Assembly (NCBI RefSeq): GCF_022376835.1
Contig: NZ_CP084606.1
Coordinates: 1,854,501-1,918,500, forward strand
Source of the DNA: Brucepastera parasyntrophica
GTDB taxonomy: Bacteria > Spirochaetota > Spirochaetia > Treponematales > Treponemataceae
Reading direction: 5' to 3'
Length of the DNA: 64,000 bases
Shown here: piece by piece, positions 39,908-49,110 of the stretch
Position numbering within the stretch: the first letter of the stretch is position 1
Layout of the letters: every line of letters begins with the position of its first letter
Position numbers and translations under genes: made by a program
Notes under the pieces: generated by a model
What the model saw: the letters and a program-made list of their open reading frames with translations, nothing else
What the model was told of the DNA's origin: nothing
The model's database searches: none

Positions 39908-40063
39908 TTTCAATTCTCCAATTAAAGCATATCACTTGCTAAAAAGTATATCATGGAAGAAAAAATATTGTCAAATTTTCCTTGCCTCATAACATAAAAT
40001 TAGTGTAAAATTATGTAATTACACCCGCCTTTTTACCCGGTATCCCTAACGATACTTTTTTTG

Positions 40064-40092
40064 TTGACGATACGTCAACTCGATGGTATTAT
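40064..40092 (+). promoter_or_regulatory. Sigma-70 type promoter with inverted repeat over the -35
   Basis: TTGACG and TATTAT are spaced by exactly 17 bases. The -35 lies inside GTTGACG-ATA-CGTCAAC, a perfect 7-bp inverted repeat at 40063-40079, so a repressor could block it. It is about 60 bases before the TatD gene and drives the rightward housekeeping run. Confidence 0.65.
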
Positions 40093-40153
40093 ATATCCAT
40101 ATCCTTTATAGGATACTTTCTCTGCCCAAGGGCAGCTACAAATCTCAACCCGG

Positions 40154-40936
40154 ATGTCAGCCATGCAAGTTTTTGATACTCACGCTCACATAGGGCTTAT
40201 CTATGAAGACCCTATTGAGCAGCTTCGTGTTATACAGGAAGCAAAACAGGCACACGTTAACCGCATTGTCAGTATATGCAATAGTCTGCATGATTTTGAG
40301 GTTGTATACGCAACACTCAAATCCGCACCTTCTGTATATCACGCTATAGGTGTGTCTCCCTCCGAAGTTACCAATCCCGGCAGGGACTGGATACATATTA
40401 TTGAAGAAGGCCTTAAACTGCCGAATGTTGTCGCATTGGGCGAAATAGGCCTCGATTATTACCGAAAATTCGGCGATAAACGTTCCCAGATTGAACTGTT
40501 TATTACCCAGCTTGAGCTGGCAAATAAAGCAGATGTTCCTGTTATTATACATAATCGGGACGCGGGCAAGGATGTATTAGATATTCTTGCAGAAAGATTG
40601 CCGGAAGCGGGCGGAGTTTTACATTGTTATTCCGAAGACGCGGAATATGCGCGGATTGCGCTCGATCTGAACCTCTGGTTTTCCTTTGCGGGAAATTTGA
40701 CCTACCGGAACGCCCGTAATCTCCATGAAACCATCCTCACTTTGCCGATTGACCGCATTCTTGTGGAATCCGAAAGTCCTTTTATGGTTCCCGCTGAATT
40801 CCGCGGAAAACGGAATATGCCCGCGTATACTCCGTCAACGGTGAAATTTATGGCTGAAATGCTGGAAATGGACATTGAAGAACTCGCCGACCAGTTATGG
40901 AAAAACAGCTGTACCTTTTTCCGCTTGCCTGAATGA
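40154..40936 (+). CDS. TatD-family metal-dependent hydrolase/DNase
   Basis: A 260-residue TatD protein: DTHAHIG at the start (HxH), GEIGLDYYR, a His in VIIHNRDAG, HCYSEDAEY and VESESPFM near the end. Usual TatD has ETDxP in the last motif; here it is VESESP, with Glu and Ser in place of the acidic pair, a change that could lower activity. TatD enzymes act as DNases or deacylases of damaged substrates. It overlaps the Dus gene by 4 bases. Confidence 0.85.
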   Translation: MSAMQVFDTHAHIGLIYEDPIEQLRVIQEAKQAHVNRIVSICNSLHDFEVVYATLKSAPSVYHAIGVSPSEVTNPGRDWIHIIEEGLKLPNVVALGEIGLDYYRKFGDKRSQIELFITQLELANKADVPVIIHNRDAGKDVLDILAERLPEAGGVLHCYSEDAEYARIALDLNLWFSFAGNLTYRNARNLHETILTLPIDRILVESESPFMVPAEFRGKRNMPAYTPSTVKFMAEMLEMDIEELADQLWKNSCTFFRLPE

Positions 40937-41943
40937 GTAATGCCTCACAACTTTTTCATCCCGTCCGTATAGGAAATATTGCCCTTTCGGGCAATATTTT
41001 TCTTGCGCCTGTGGCGGGATATTCCGATCCTGCCTTCAGGTCTATCTGTATTGCGCACGGAGCGGCCTTTACCTATACGGAAATGGTTTCCGCGGAAGCC
41101 CTTGTCCGGAATTCCGGCAAGACTGAGCTGTTAATGCGGCGCGCCCCGAATGAAAAACAGTATGCGGTGCAGATTTTCGGAAGCAATCCTGCTTATATGG
41201 CTGAAGCCGCCTGTATTGTACTCGAAAAAACAGGGACAGAGTGTATCGACATTAACGCGGGCTGTCCTGTTCCGAAGATTGTAAAAACCGGCGCCGGCTC
41301 GGCTTTAACCAGAGATCCTGAAAGATTATTCTCCGTTACGGAGGCTGTCGTCAAAGCCGCCGGCGGAATTCCAGTCAGTGTGAAAATCCGGTCCGGCTGG
41401 GACGAAACGCAATGTACCTGGAAACAGGCCGCCTTCGCGGCGCTGGACGGCGGAGCCTCCGCGATAACGCTTCATCCCCGGACAAGGGCCCAGGGATATG
41501 AGGGAAAGTCAGACTGGACCCTTCTTGCGGAACTTTCCGGAATTGTTCATGCAAAAAACCCCTCCATACCCGTTTTCGGGTCCGGCGATCTTTTTTCTCC
41601 GGAAGACGGAAAGCGGATGCTCGAGGAAACCGGCTGTGACGGCATAATGTTCGCGCGCGGGGCAATGGGAAATCCCTTTATTTTTGCCCAGACCCGGGAC
41701 CTTCTGACGGCAGGGTCTTACTCTGAAGTGACCGCACAGGAGCGTATGACCGCCGCGTGGCAGGAACTGCTCGGTCTTTCGGACCTTATCGGAGAAATTC
41801 CCGCGTGCAGGGAGATGAGAAAAAGATTCTGCGCCTATTCCAGGGGAATCCAGAACGGCGGGGCCATGCGCGCTTCCCTGGTAAAAGCCGCGGCCATACA
41901 GGATTACCGGGAAATTCTTGCCGAATACGGGTTTTCCGAATAA
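40933..41943 (+). CDS. tRNA-dihydrouridine synthase (DusB-like)
   Basis: A 336-residue flavoprotein. Diagnostic segments are LAPVAGYSDPAFR, the active-site DINAGCPVPKIVKTGAGSAL (Cys is the proton donor), SVKIRSGWD, and the phosphate loops GSGDLFSPEDG and FARGAMGNP. It reduces uridines in the D-loop of tRNA with NADPH and FMN. Start is ATGA-coupled to tatD. A likely bacterial DusB assignment; closely related Dus types are hard to separate by eye. Confidence 0.92.
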   Translation: MSNASQLFHPVRIGNIALSGNIFLAPVAGYSDPAFRSICIAHGAAFTYTEMVSAEALVRNSGKTELLMRRAPNEKQYAVQIFGSNPAYMAEAACIVLEKTGTECIDINAGCPVPKIVKTGAGSALTRDPERLFSVTEAVVKAAGGIPVSVKIRSGWDETQCTWKQAAFAALDGGASAITLHPRTRAQGYEGKSDWTLLAELSGIVHAKNPSIPVFGSGDLFSPEDGKRMLEETGCDGIMFARGAMGNPFIFAQTRDLLTAGSYSEVTAQERMTAAWQELLGLSDLIGEIPACREMRKRFCAYSRGIQNGGAMRASLVKAAAIQDYREILAEYGFSE

Positions 41944-42042
41944 CGGGACCCTGCTCCGCGGTTTTCCGGGGCTGAAAAACTGTGAAAATAATGAAAATAG
42001 AATGAAACAATCCCTTGAAAATTCAATAACAAGGGACTACAC

Positions 42043-43683
42043 TTGGAACGTATGGCTTTATTAAACGATGTATTGGAATTTTTCCAGGGCATATTCGGCT
42101 CTGTTTTTTCCTCATCGGCAGAACATAAAAATAAACAGCAGCTCAAACAAATGCAGGCCTCCCTGAAAGCAATAAATCCTCCCATTTACCGGCCTGAGGG
42201 CATTCTCCTGCCCGCCTTTCCGATAGCGGTTTATCAGATATACCAGCTTCTGATGCCAATAAGCGAGATTCTGGGAAAAACCATAGCAAATCCTGACCGG
42301 CGGATGGCCGACCGGTACCGCGATTTCATTCTTGAACTCGCGATGACAAAAGAACAGAGGGAAATGCGAAAGTCCTTTCATTTTTCCGAAAGGTCGGCGG
42401 CTGTTGTTTCCGAAACGGTCAAGCCGGAAACAGTTATTGAGAATCAGGCAAAAAAACTGACCCAGTTTCTCAAAACGCTTGATACAACCAGTATGAAACA
42501 GGCGGAAAGAATAATTGACAAGCTTGATGTACTTAACGATTTCTGCCGTTTTGATTTTTACGGTTTTTTTTCCTGCTTTGACCCCGGTTTCAAAACCGCC
42601 GCGCAGGCAGGCTACCTTGATAAAACCAGTTTCCGTACAATAGAGGTTTCGACCGTAATTCCCTATCTGATGGATGTGTATTATCTGCTGGATAATCTCG
42701 ACCTGAGTACATCCATAGTTAATGTCGTGTCTCTGCTTGAGGCAAAGAGCCAGAATGTTCAGCTGAGCGAGGAGATTACCGGAAAGATAGGAAATACCTT
42801 CCGGGCCCTGTACAGCCAGATCCAGAACAAATTCAGTAAAAATATAGTTTTATCCATTATCAGGCTGGCAAAAAAAGACGCCTCTTTTATTCCGGCCCAG
42901 CCGCGTATAAAGCCCGATTATATTCAGCAGTATAAAACAAGACTTACGGAACTGTTTCACAGTGATTCAAAAAAACTGCTCAAGGAAAAAGAAGCAAATG
43001 AAATGCAGACTCTTATCGCGTCGGTTTTTAACGGACAGCCCCTTGAGCAGCTCGAATATTACAATGAATCCACAAACAGCCTTTTGCAGGAACTGACGCC
43101 GTTTTCCCTCGAATGGGTCCGGCCGATGGAAATAATAAAAACTTTTACCATTCATTATTTTCTTCCCCATTTCGGCCAGATTCTAGAAGCGGTAATAATT
43201 GAAGGGTTTTTCAATAACCGGGCAGTGCAGGCGGCCTGTTCCAGCGCCTATTATTACTGCGCGGCTGTTATGGATAAAATAGCGGAATTTGAGGAGCTTT
43301 TTCAGGACGGGAAGTCCTGCAGTTACAGAATAATGATGGGATACCTCAGCGAATTGAAAAAGGGACAGGATTTTGAAGCCCCGCTCAGAAATATGGTCGA
43401 TACAATGAATTATAACGCCAAAACCTTTATCCAGCAGGCTGTTACCCAGTTTGCTGAGGTATATGAATACAGCCAGATCATCCTTGATGATAATAAAAAA
43501 TCAATGCCGGAAATGATAACGAACATCAGGACCATAACAAAATCAGCAAAAAATAATGATTCCTTTCTTTTGCTGGAGAAAGAAATAGATATTTACCAAA
43601 ACTTTTTGCAAATCATGAAGAAATATGCTATAATTGGCACCATATCTGTTTCCACTAATATGTCGGAAAAAGCGGAGAAATAG
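42043..43683 (+). CDS. Spirochaete-specific helical protein (DUF5312-like)
   Basis: A 546-residue protein, mostly helical, without signal peptide or membrane helix. Sequence such as PPIYRPEGILLPAFPIAVYQ and FTIHYFLPHFGQILEAVI recalls a family found only in spirochaetes (I believe DUF5312), but this is from memory. A TTG start 6 bases after AAGGGA is used; an ATG three codons later is possible. The next gene (GGDEF) follows after 5 bases, so they are coupled. Function is unknown. Confidence 0.65.
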   Translation: MERMALLNDVLEFFQGIFGSVFSSSAEHKNKQQLKQMQASLKAINPPIYRPEGILLPAFPIAVYQIYQLLMPISEILGKTIANPDRRMADRYRDFILELAMTKEQREMRKSFHFSERSAAVVSETVKPETVIENQAKKLTQFLKTLDTTSMKQAERIIDKLDVLNDFCRFDFYGFFSCFDPGFKTAAQAGYLDKTSFRTIEVSTVIPYLMDVYYLLDNLDLSTSIVNVVSLLEAKSQNVQLSEEITGKIGNTFRALYSQIQNKFSKNIVLSIIRLAKKDASFIPAQPRIKPDYIQQYKTRLTELFHSDSKKLLKEKEANEMQTLIASVFNGQPLEQLEYYNESTNSLLQELTPFSLEWVRPMEIIKTFTIHYFLPHFGQILEAVIIEGFFNNRAVQAACSSAYYYCAAVMDKIAEFEELFQDGKSCSYRIMMGYLSELKKGQDFEAPLRNMVDTMNYNAKTFIQQAVTQFAEVYEYSQIILDDNKKSMPEMITNIRTITKSAKNNDSFLLLEKEIDIYQNFLQIMKKYAIIGTISVSTNMSEKAEK

Positions 43684-43688
43684 TTGTA

Positions 43689-44735
43689 ATGGGTAAACAG
43701 CGACGGCGAATAACAAGTTCTGCTTCTGTTGATAAGCAAATATATGATTTAAAGCAGTTGCTGGAAATTTCAAAGAGTCTTAATTCTTCCCTTGATTTTT
43801 CTACTCTGATAGATGCGTTGCTGTATACCTGTATGGGGCAGATGAAAACCCTGGGCGTTGCGATTTTTACACGGAAAAGTTTTGACGCAAGCTGCTTTCA
43901 GATGAACCAGAATTATTACGGGTTTGAACTGTCAAATGATTTTGAATACTCCATCCCCGAAGACCATTCCTTTGTTAAGCTGCTGAGCAAACAGAATACC
44001 TGTTTTTCAATTGATGAAATAAAGAAAAGTTCCATTGAGATAGATACTCCGATTAATGAGCTTATTTCGTTAAATCCTTCCCTGGTTGTTCCCCTAAAGG
44101 CCAGGACCCATATAAACGGAATTCTTCTGCTTGGAGAGCAGATAACTTCTGAAGAATATTCGATATACGATAAAGAGCATATTCTGAATATTGCCGCGCT
44201 CGCGTCCATTGCCATCAATAACGCCGCGCTTCTTGAAATGAGCACAACGGACATGATGACGCACCTCAAGCTGAAACACTATTTTTATGCCGTTCTTTCG
44301 GAAAAGCTGGAAATAAGCGACGACCAGAATTCTCCGCTTTCCGTTTTAATGCTTGATATAGACTTTTTCAAACGCTTTAATGATACCTATGGGCACGCCT
44401 GCGGAGATTTTGTGCTGCAGATGGTTGCTTCCATTATACAGCAGAATACCCGGACCCAGGATATGGCGGCCCGTTACGGCGGGGAAGAATTTGTGGTCCT
44501 GCTTTCCGAAACGGAACTTGCGACAGCGAAAAAAATAGCCGAACGGATCAGGTCTTCAATAGAAAATCTTGATATTTTATATGATGAACAGCATTTAAGC
44601 CTTACTATTTCTATTGGCGTTGCCGAATATAATTCTGAAGTGGATACATCACCGAAAAAACTGGTTGAACGGGCGGACAAGGCCCTGTATGCGTCCAAAC
44701 AGGCCGGCCGCAACCGTGTAACCGTAGCAAATTAA
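43689..44735 (+). CDS. Diguanylate cyclase with N-terminal GAF-like domain
   Basis: A 348-residue cytoplasmic protein. Residues 20-180 form a GAF-like sensory domain. Residues 190-345 are GGDEF: metal site LDIDFFKRFNDTYGH, active motif YGGEEF near 262, and the RxxD product-inhibition site RTQD five residues before it. It should make cyclic di-GMP with feedback inhibition. It follows the DUF5312-like gene closely. Confidence 0.9.
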   Translation: MGKQRRRITSSASVDKQIYDLKQLLEISKSLNSSLDFSTLIDALLYTCMGQMKTLGVAIFTRKSFDASCFQMNQNYYGFELSNDFEYSIPEDHSFVKLLSKQNTCFSIDEIKKSSIEIDTPINELISLNPSLVVPLKARTHINGILLLGEQITSEEYSIYDKEHILNIAALASIAINNAALLEMSTTDMMTHLKLKHYFYAVLSEKLEISDDQNSPLSVLMLDIDFFKRFNDTYGHACGDFVLQMVASIIQQNTRTQDMAARYGGEEFVVLLSETELATAKKIAERIRSSIENLDILYDEQHLSLTISIGVAEYNSEVDTSPKKLVERADKALYASKQAGRNRVTVAN

Positions 44736-44756
44736 GCAGAGTAGTGTGAATCAGTC

Positions 44757-46379
44757 ATGAAAACAATCCCCTGGTGGCAGACAGCCGTTTTTTATCAAAT
44801 TTATCCGCGGAGCTTTAAAGATTCCGGCAATGACGGTATCGGCGATATACCCGGCATTATTTCAAAACTTGACTATCTGGTATCGCTTGGCATTGACGCC
44901 CTGTGGATTTCTCCCTTTTTCAAGTCTCCTATGGACGATTTCGGTTATGATATCAGCGATTATTGCGATATTGACCGCATATTCGGGACAATGCAGGATG
45001 TTACTTTGCTGATAGAAGAAATTCACAAGCGAGGCCTGAAAGTAATTTTTGATTTGGTAATTAACCATACTTCAGACCAGCATCCCTGGTTTGTTGAAGC
45101 GAGATCTTCCCCCGACAATCCGAAGCATGACTGGTATATCTGGCAGCCCAGAACAGACCGGGAAACGGGGAAACCCCGGCCAAAACCGAATAACTGGATA
45201 GGTATGTTTGAGCTGACAAATGCCTGGCGGGACAATGATGCAACGGATGAATGGTTTCTTGGTACCTTTACCCAACACCAGCCGGAGGTAAACTGGCGGA
45301 ACCCTGACCTTAAAAACGCGATGTACGATGTAATACGGTTCTGGCTTGATTTGCATGTTGACGGGTTCCGGATGGACGTGGTGAATTGGTATATCAAGGA
45401 TGAAAAACTCCGTTCAAATCCTTTTTCCTGGAGGGTTAATCCCGATATTTTCCAGAAACACATTTATGACCGGAACCAGCCGGAAACCCATGATATTTGC
45501 CGGGAAATCCGGGGCCTTACGGATTCCTATGACGGCAGCAGGGTCCTTGTCGGGGAAATTTTTGTCCGCGACGTGGAAATAGCCGCTTCTTATCAGGGAA
45601 ATGGTAACGATGAGCTCCATTTGGCGTTTAACATGGAGATGCTGTATATCCGGTGGAGCGCGCGTGTTTTCGCGAAAACTATTGCCCGCTGGTATGCCGC
45701 GCTGCCCGGGTCAGGCTGGCCGAATTTTACGTTCAGCAATCATGACCAGCCGAGGCACGCGACCCGGTTCGGGGTGAGGAACGAGGACCACCAGCTTGCC
45801 CGCATGCAGATTATAGCAATGCTCCTGCTTACGCTGCGCGGGACGCCGTTTATGTATTATGGAGAGGAGATAGGCATGAAAAATGTCCGTGTTCCGCATT
45901 CTGAAATGTCCGACCCAAGCGGAAAGACCTTCTGGCCTCTTCCGCTCGGGCGGGACGGACAGCGGACCCCCATGCAGTGGTCTTCCGCGGAAAACGCCGG
46001 TTTTACTGAAAGCGGTGTCCTTCCCTGGCTTCCCATCCATAAAAATTACAGGGAAGTGAACGCGGAAAAACAGCAGGCTGATCCGGGGTCTTTGTGGCAC
46101 TGGTACCGGAAACTTCTCGCGATACGCAAAACCCATGAAGAGCTGCGGACAGGAAGGTTTTCGTTTATAAAGAAGGGGAAAAACTCCGTACTCGCCTTCC
46201 GCCGTGCCGGTGAAACCGGTTTGATAGAATGTTATCTGAATTTTTCAAACAGAAAAAAAAGAGTCGGACTGCCTGTTGACGTACAGGTCGTGTTAGGTAA
46301 TTTCCGCGGTGAACAGGAAAAGCTGCCCGCCGGCCGTCTGGAGCTTGCTCCATATGAGGCTTTGCTGGTAAAAATATAA
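44757..46379 (+). CDS. GH13 alpha-glucosidase / oligo-1,6-glucosidase
   Basis: A 540-residue protein of glycoside hydrolase family 13. Motif I is DLVINHTSDQH. Catalytic residues are visible: Asp in GFRMDVVNW (near 205), Glu in VLVGEIFV (near 267), and Asp in SNHDQPR (near 329). Length and the QIYPRSFKD start fit alpha-glucosidases that act on short maltose or isomaltose oligomers. There is no signal peptide, so the cytoplasm. Its role is to free glucose from imported sugars. Confidence 0.92.
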   Translation: MKTIPWWQTAVFYQIYPRSFKDSGNDGIGDIPGIISKLDYLVSLGIDALWISPFFKSPMDDFGYDISDYCDIDRIFGTMQDVTLLIEEIHKRGLKVIFDLVINHTSDQHPWFVEARSSPDNPKHDWYIWQPRTDRETGKPRPKPNNWIGMFELTNAWRDNDATDEWFLGTFTQHQPEVNWRNPDLKNAMYDVIRFWLDLHVDGFRMDVVNWYIKDEKLRSNPFSWRVNPDIFQKHIYDRNQPETHDICREIRGLTDSYDGSRVLVGEIFVRDVEIAASYQGNGNDELHLAFNMEMLYIRWSARVFAKTIARWYAALPGSGWPNFTFSNHDQPRHATRFGVRNEDHQLARMQIIAMLLLTLRGTPFMYYGEEIGMKNVRVPHSEMSDPSGKTFWPLPLGRDGQRTPMQWSSAENAGFTESGVLPWLPIHKNYREVNAEKQQADPGSLWHWYRKLLAIRKTHEELRTGRFSFIKKGKNSVLAFRRAGETGLIECYLNFSNRKKRVGLPVDVQVVLGNFRGEQEKLPAGRLELAPYEALLVKI

Positions 46380-46381
46380 GT

Positions 46382-47017
46382 ATGAATATGTCAATATTGC
46401 GCAAACCTTTCAGGTATGCAAACTGGAATACAACTTTTATCCTTATTGGAATCAATCTGGCTGTTTTTTTGCTGACCGAATGGAATGATAATTTTGTCGC
46501 TTATCTTTCCCTGAATCCGGTCCTTGTAACAAAATATCACTGGTACTGGCAGATTTTTACCTATCAATTTGTTCACGGCGGAATGGGGCATTTACTTTCC
46601 AACATGATAGGACTGTTCTTTTTCGGCTTTACACTTGAGCGCAGGATAGGGTCGAAGGAATTTTTACTGGTGTATCTGCTTTCGGGAACGCTTTGCGGCC
46701 TGTTTTCCCTGATAATCTATCTGGCGACCGGTACCATGAAGGTGATGCTGATGGGCGCTTCCGGGGCTGTCTTTGCCATCCTCCTGATGTACGCTGTCTT
46801 TTTTCCGAGATCAACTATTTATCTGTGGTGGATTATTCCTGTTCCCGCGCCTCTGCTTATTATAGGCTACGCTGCGATAGAAACATTTTATATGGTTTCA
46901 GGAAGGAACCAGGGCGTCGCGCACAGTACACACCTGATAGGTTTCGCAATTGCCTGGATTTATTGTCTGGTGCGTTTCGGGGTAAATCCCTTAAAGGTGT
47001 GGTTCGGTAGAAGATGA
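46382..47017 (+). CDS. Rhomboid-family intramembrane protease
   Basis: A 211-residue protein with six membrane helices. The catalytic Ser is in GASGAVFA (near 124), the His in GVAHSTHLIGFAIAW (near 181), and the oxyanion-type HGGMGHLLSNM lies in helix 2. Rhomboids cut single-pass membrane proteins. It starts 2 bases after the GH13 stop and overlaps the next gene by 4 bases. Confidence 0.92.
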   Translation: MNMSILRKPFRYANWNTTFILIGINLAVFLLTEWNDNFVAYLSLNPVLVTKYHWYWQIFTYQFVHGGMGHLLSNMIGLFFFGFTLERRIGSKEFLLVYLLSGTLCGLFSLIIYLATGTMKVMLMGASGAVFAILLMYAVFFPRSTIYLWWIIPVPAPLLIIGYAAIETFYMVSGRNQGVAHSTHLIGFAIAWIYCLVRFGVNPLKVWFGRR

Positions 47018-47703
47018 AAAGAAAAACAGCGTTCTGTTTTTTTATTGTTTTCTGTATATGCCTGTTTGCTGAAGAAGCTCCCCGGGTTCTCCGCGCGCCT
47101 ATATGGGTATACCTTGAACCTGTTCCCGGAATCATGCCGGCCGGTTCCGAAGAAGAAACCGGGGAAGATTCCCGGGAAAAACTGCTTCCGATCAGAGAGC
47201 TGGACAGCGTCGCCCGGTTTGTGATGTCGGGAATGGTTTATGGCTGGAAATTTACATATACGCCGAGCGACAAAGTCCGGAACGTGGAAGAATACTTTTC
47301 CATGGAACCGATTCAGGAAATTCCCCGGGGCGACCCCAGATTCAAACTGACCGGAATAACGCCTGCCTACCCGAGACTGAACAGCTGGGCCGAATTCACT
47401 TTTGATGAAGCAAGCGGATACTGGAATAAATACTGGAATTCCGTGTTATTTAAAAACGGGAAGGGCCGCGGTGTTGGAAGCCGCCTCGACGAAACCAACG
47501 GAATCCGTACCGCCTACAGCCAGGCTGTTCTGAACGCTGTCCGGGAACACGCGCGAAAACTGGAAAAAAACAAACCAAAGGAAATAACAGGGGAAATACT
47601 CATTAAGGACAATCCTCGGCTATACCTCAGCGGCGGAAATTTTGTCGCCGACATAAATGTTCTTATAAATATTAAGGAAATTGTCCCGTACAGGGTTTTC
47701 TGA
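47014..47703 (+). CDS. Exported protein, unknown function
   Basis: A 229-residue protein with a signal peptide ending CICLFAEEAP. The mature part has strands such as FVMSGMVYGWKFTYTPSD and a final beta segment. No family is recognised by name. Start overlaps the rhomboid stop (ATGA), so it is coupled. It may be a substrate or partner of the rhomboid, which is inference only. Confidence 0.65.
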   Translation: MKRKTAFCFFIVFCICLFAEEAPRVLRAPIWVYLEPVPGIMPAGSEEETGEDSREKLLPIRELDSVARFVMSGMVYGWKFTYTPSDKVRNVEEYFSMEPIQEIPRGDPRFKLTGITPAYPRLNSWAEFTFDEASGYWNKYWNSVLFKNGKGRGVGSRLDETNGIRTAYSQAVLNAVREHARKLEKNKPKEITGEILIKDNPRLYLSGGNFVADINVLINIKEIVPYRVF

Positions 47704-47737
47704 AAAACTATCACATTCGCGAAAAATCTGACTTTTG

Positions 47738-47827
47738 CGGCGAACTGGACTTGAACCAGCATGCTTCTCAGCACCAGCGCCTCAAGGTCCCAAGCTTGTA
47801 TTGAGGGTTCGATTCCCTTCACTCGCG
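47738..47827. other. Pair of opposed tRNA T-arm-like elements, no complete tRNA
   Basis: On the plus strand GAGGGTTCGATTCCCTT at 47803-47819 looks like a T-arm, followed by CACTCGCG and TACCA. On the minus strand GCTGGTTCAAGTCCAGT looks like a second T-arm pointing the other way. A matching acceptor 5' strand and a D-arm are absent for both. Only about 42 bases separate them, too few for two tRNAs. It may be a chimera left by deletion between tRNA genes or by an integrated element. A hairpin (GTACCACGAA/TTCGTGGTAC) follows directly. Confidence 0.35.
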
Positions 47828-48049
47828 TACCACGAAAGGTCTTCGTGGTACGACTGCCTTAATGATATATTGTTAACCCCATGCTACTATAATAACTTAG
47901 CGGCTTGTCAAGTTTTTCTGTTTTTTAGAAAAGATGTCACAAGGGCAGATATTTCACCGGTTATAACCATAAAAACTCCTTTGTTTTTCCTTGTTTTGCG
48001 ATATAATATGTAAAAGGAGCCTCCGCAGAGCAGAGTTCTGCGATATCTT

Positions 48050-48225
48050 TAACGAAAAGCATTTATGGAACGGAGGCTCGTCGCGGCAAAGCAGGAAAAC
48101 AAGCTGTACATCCAGGTAACGCAAGAGATTGGTCCCCCGAAACAGGACAGCGGGAATATGGCTGCCTGCTTGATAAACGGGACAGCAAACCGAAATATGA
48201 TCGGTATTTTTTTATAAAAAATAAT
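48050..48225 (+). pseudogene. C-terminal remnant of an AAA-ATPase (DUF4143 type)
   Basis: The plus strand reads VAAKQENKLYIQVTQEI and, after a shift, REYGCLLDKRDSKPKY. This matches the end of DUF4143 ATPases (xKIYIQV, then REREYGxLLxIxDxxPKY). There is no start, and at least one frame change, so it is a decayed fragment. A second, unrelated-frame fragment of the same broad family lies at 48790-49110. Confidence 0.5.
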
Positions 48226-48242
48226 TCTATGCAGGAGGAGCC

Positions 48243-48656
48243 ATGAAAAAACTTGTATTTCTGTCATTAATTGTACTGCTGGTATTTACCGGGTGCTTGA
48301 GTTTCCTGGGCATTGAGACCTCACCACCTGTGGATCGAAGATTACCTTCTGAAGCTGTTGTAGAAACATATCTGCACAATGCTTTAGGAAAAAGTATGGC
48401 TTCTTTAGGGCCTAATGATTGGTTTATCTTCAATTACAGCAATACAAATTTTCCGGCGGGAACATTCTATGGATTTGGTTCTCCGCACACTTACTTTGGG
48501 ACTTCTCTGACGCATGGTAAAGGACAAATGTATTGGTGTCCGGGAGTTGATCGTTATTCCAAACTTACTATTTATAATACGAAGGGAACTGCTGTTTCTG
48601 ATGAGTTTGAAGCTCTGAACCCATGGCCGTATATTCAAGTAATTGTAAAAAAGTAG
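48243..48656 (+). CDS. Small lipoprotein
   Basis: A 137-residue protein with a strong AGGAGG site and a lipoprotein signal (KLVFLSLIVLLVFTGC; lipidated Cys near 18). The mature part contains TYLHNALGKSMASLG and FNYSNTNFPAGTFYGFG, of no known family. It is flanked by gene remnants, so it may be part of a mobile or variable spot. Confidence 0.65.
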   Translation: MKKLVFLSLIVLLVFTGCLSFLGIETSPPVDRRLPSEAVVETYLHNALGKSMASLGPNDWFIFNYSNTNFPAGTFYGFGSPHTYFGTSLTHGKGQMYWCPGVDRYSKLTIYNTKGTAVSDEFEALNPWPYIQVIVKK

Positions 48657-48789
48657 TTATCCAGCTTTCATCCAGTTCAGCTGATGAATTACTAAATTGA
48701 TTCTTGTCCAATGAATGAATATCGGTTCAGAAGGATTGATACCGATAGTAGCCGAAACAATCAAATGACCTATCTTAAACAAGATACAA

Positions 48790-49110
48790 TCAAATCAAAT
48801 TTACGGGCATAATCCATACCTTATCGGTAAGCGGCAGTTGCTCTTTCACCAGGCAAATCACCGCTCCATCCCCAATCTTTTTGTTCGGAATTTTGTCAAG
48901 AACGTGAAAGGCGGAAACCATGGATTTTGTGGGATCGCTTGAGGTCTTGATTTCTACGGGATGCAGTGTGTCACCGTCCTCAATCAGGAGGTCAATTTCG
49001 TTCTTATCCTTGTCGCGATAGTAGTAAAGCGGCGGTTTTACAATACCGTCATTATAATAGCTTTTTAAGACCTCAGCAAAAACGAAACTTTCAAAAATAT
49101 GTCTCTGCAT
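48790..49110 (-). pseudogene. C-terminal fragment of a DUF4143 ATPase
   Basis: A 106-codon frame starting MQRHIFESFVFAEVLKSYYN and containing PPLYYYRDKDKNEIDLLIED and LHPVEIKTSSDPTK. This is the nuclease-like C-terminal domain of DUF4143/AAA-14 proteins, which are normally about 400 residues. The N-terminal ATPase is absent upstream, where no frame continues, so this is a truncated gene. The D-E-K residues of the PD-(D/E)xK-like site are still present (EIDLLIED and EIKT). Confidence 0.7.

Noticed and set aside
47514..48013. Frames on both strands across 47735-47830
   Set aside because: Their sequences (RTGLEPA and VRVRFPSLA on the plus strand) are translated tRNA-arm sequence, not protein.
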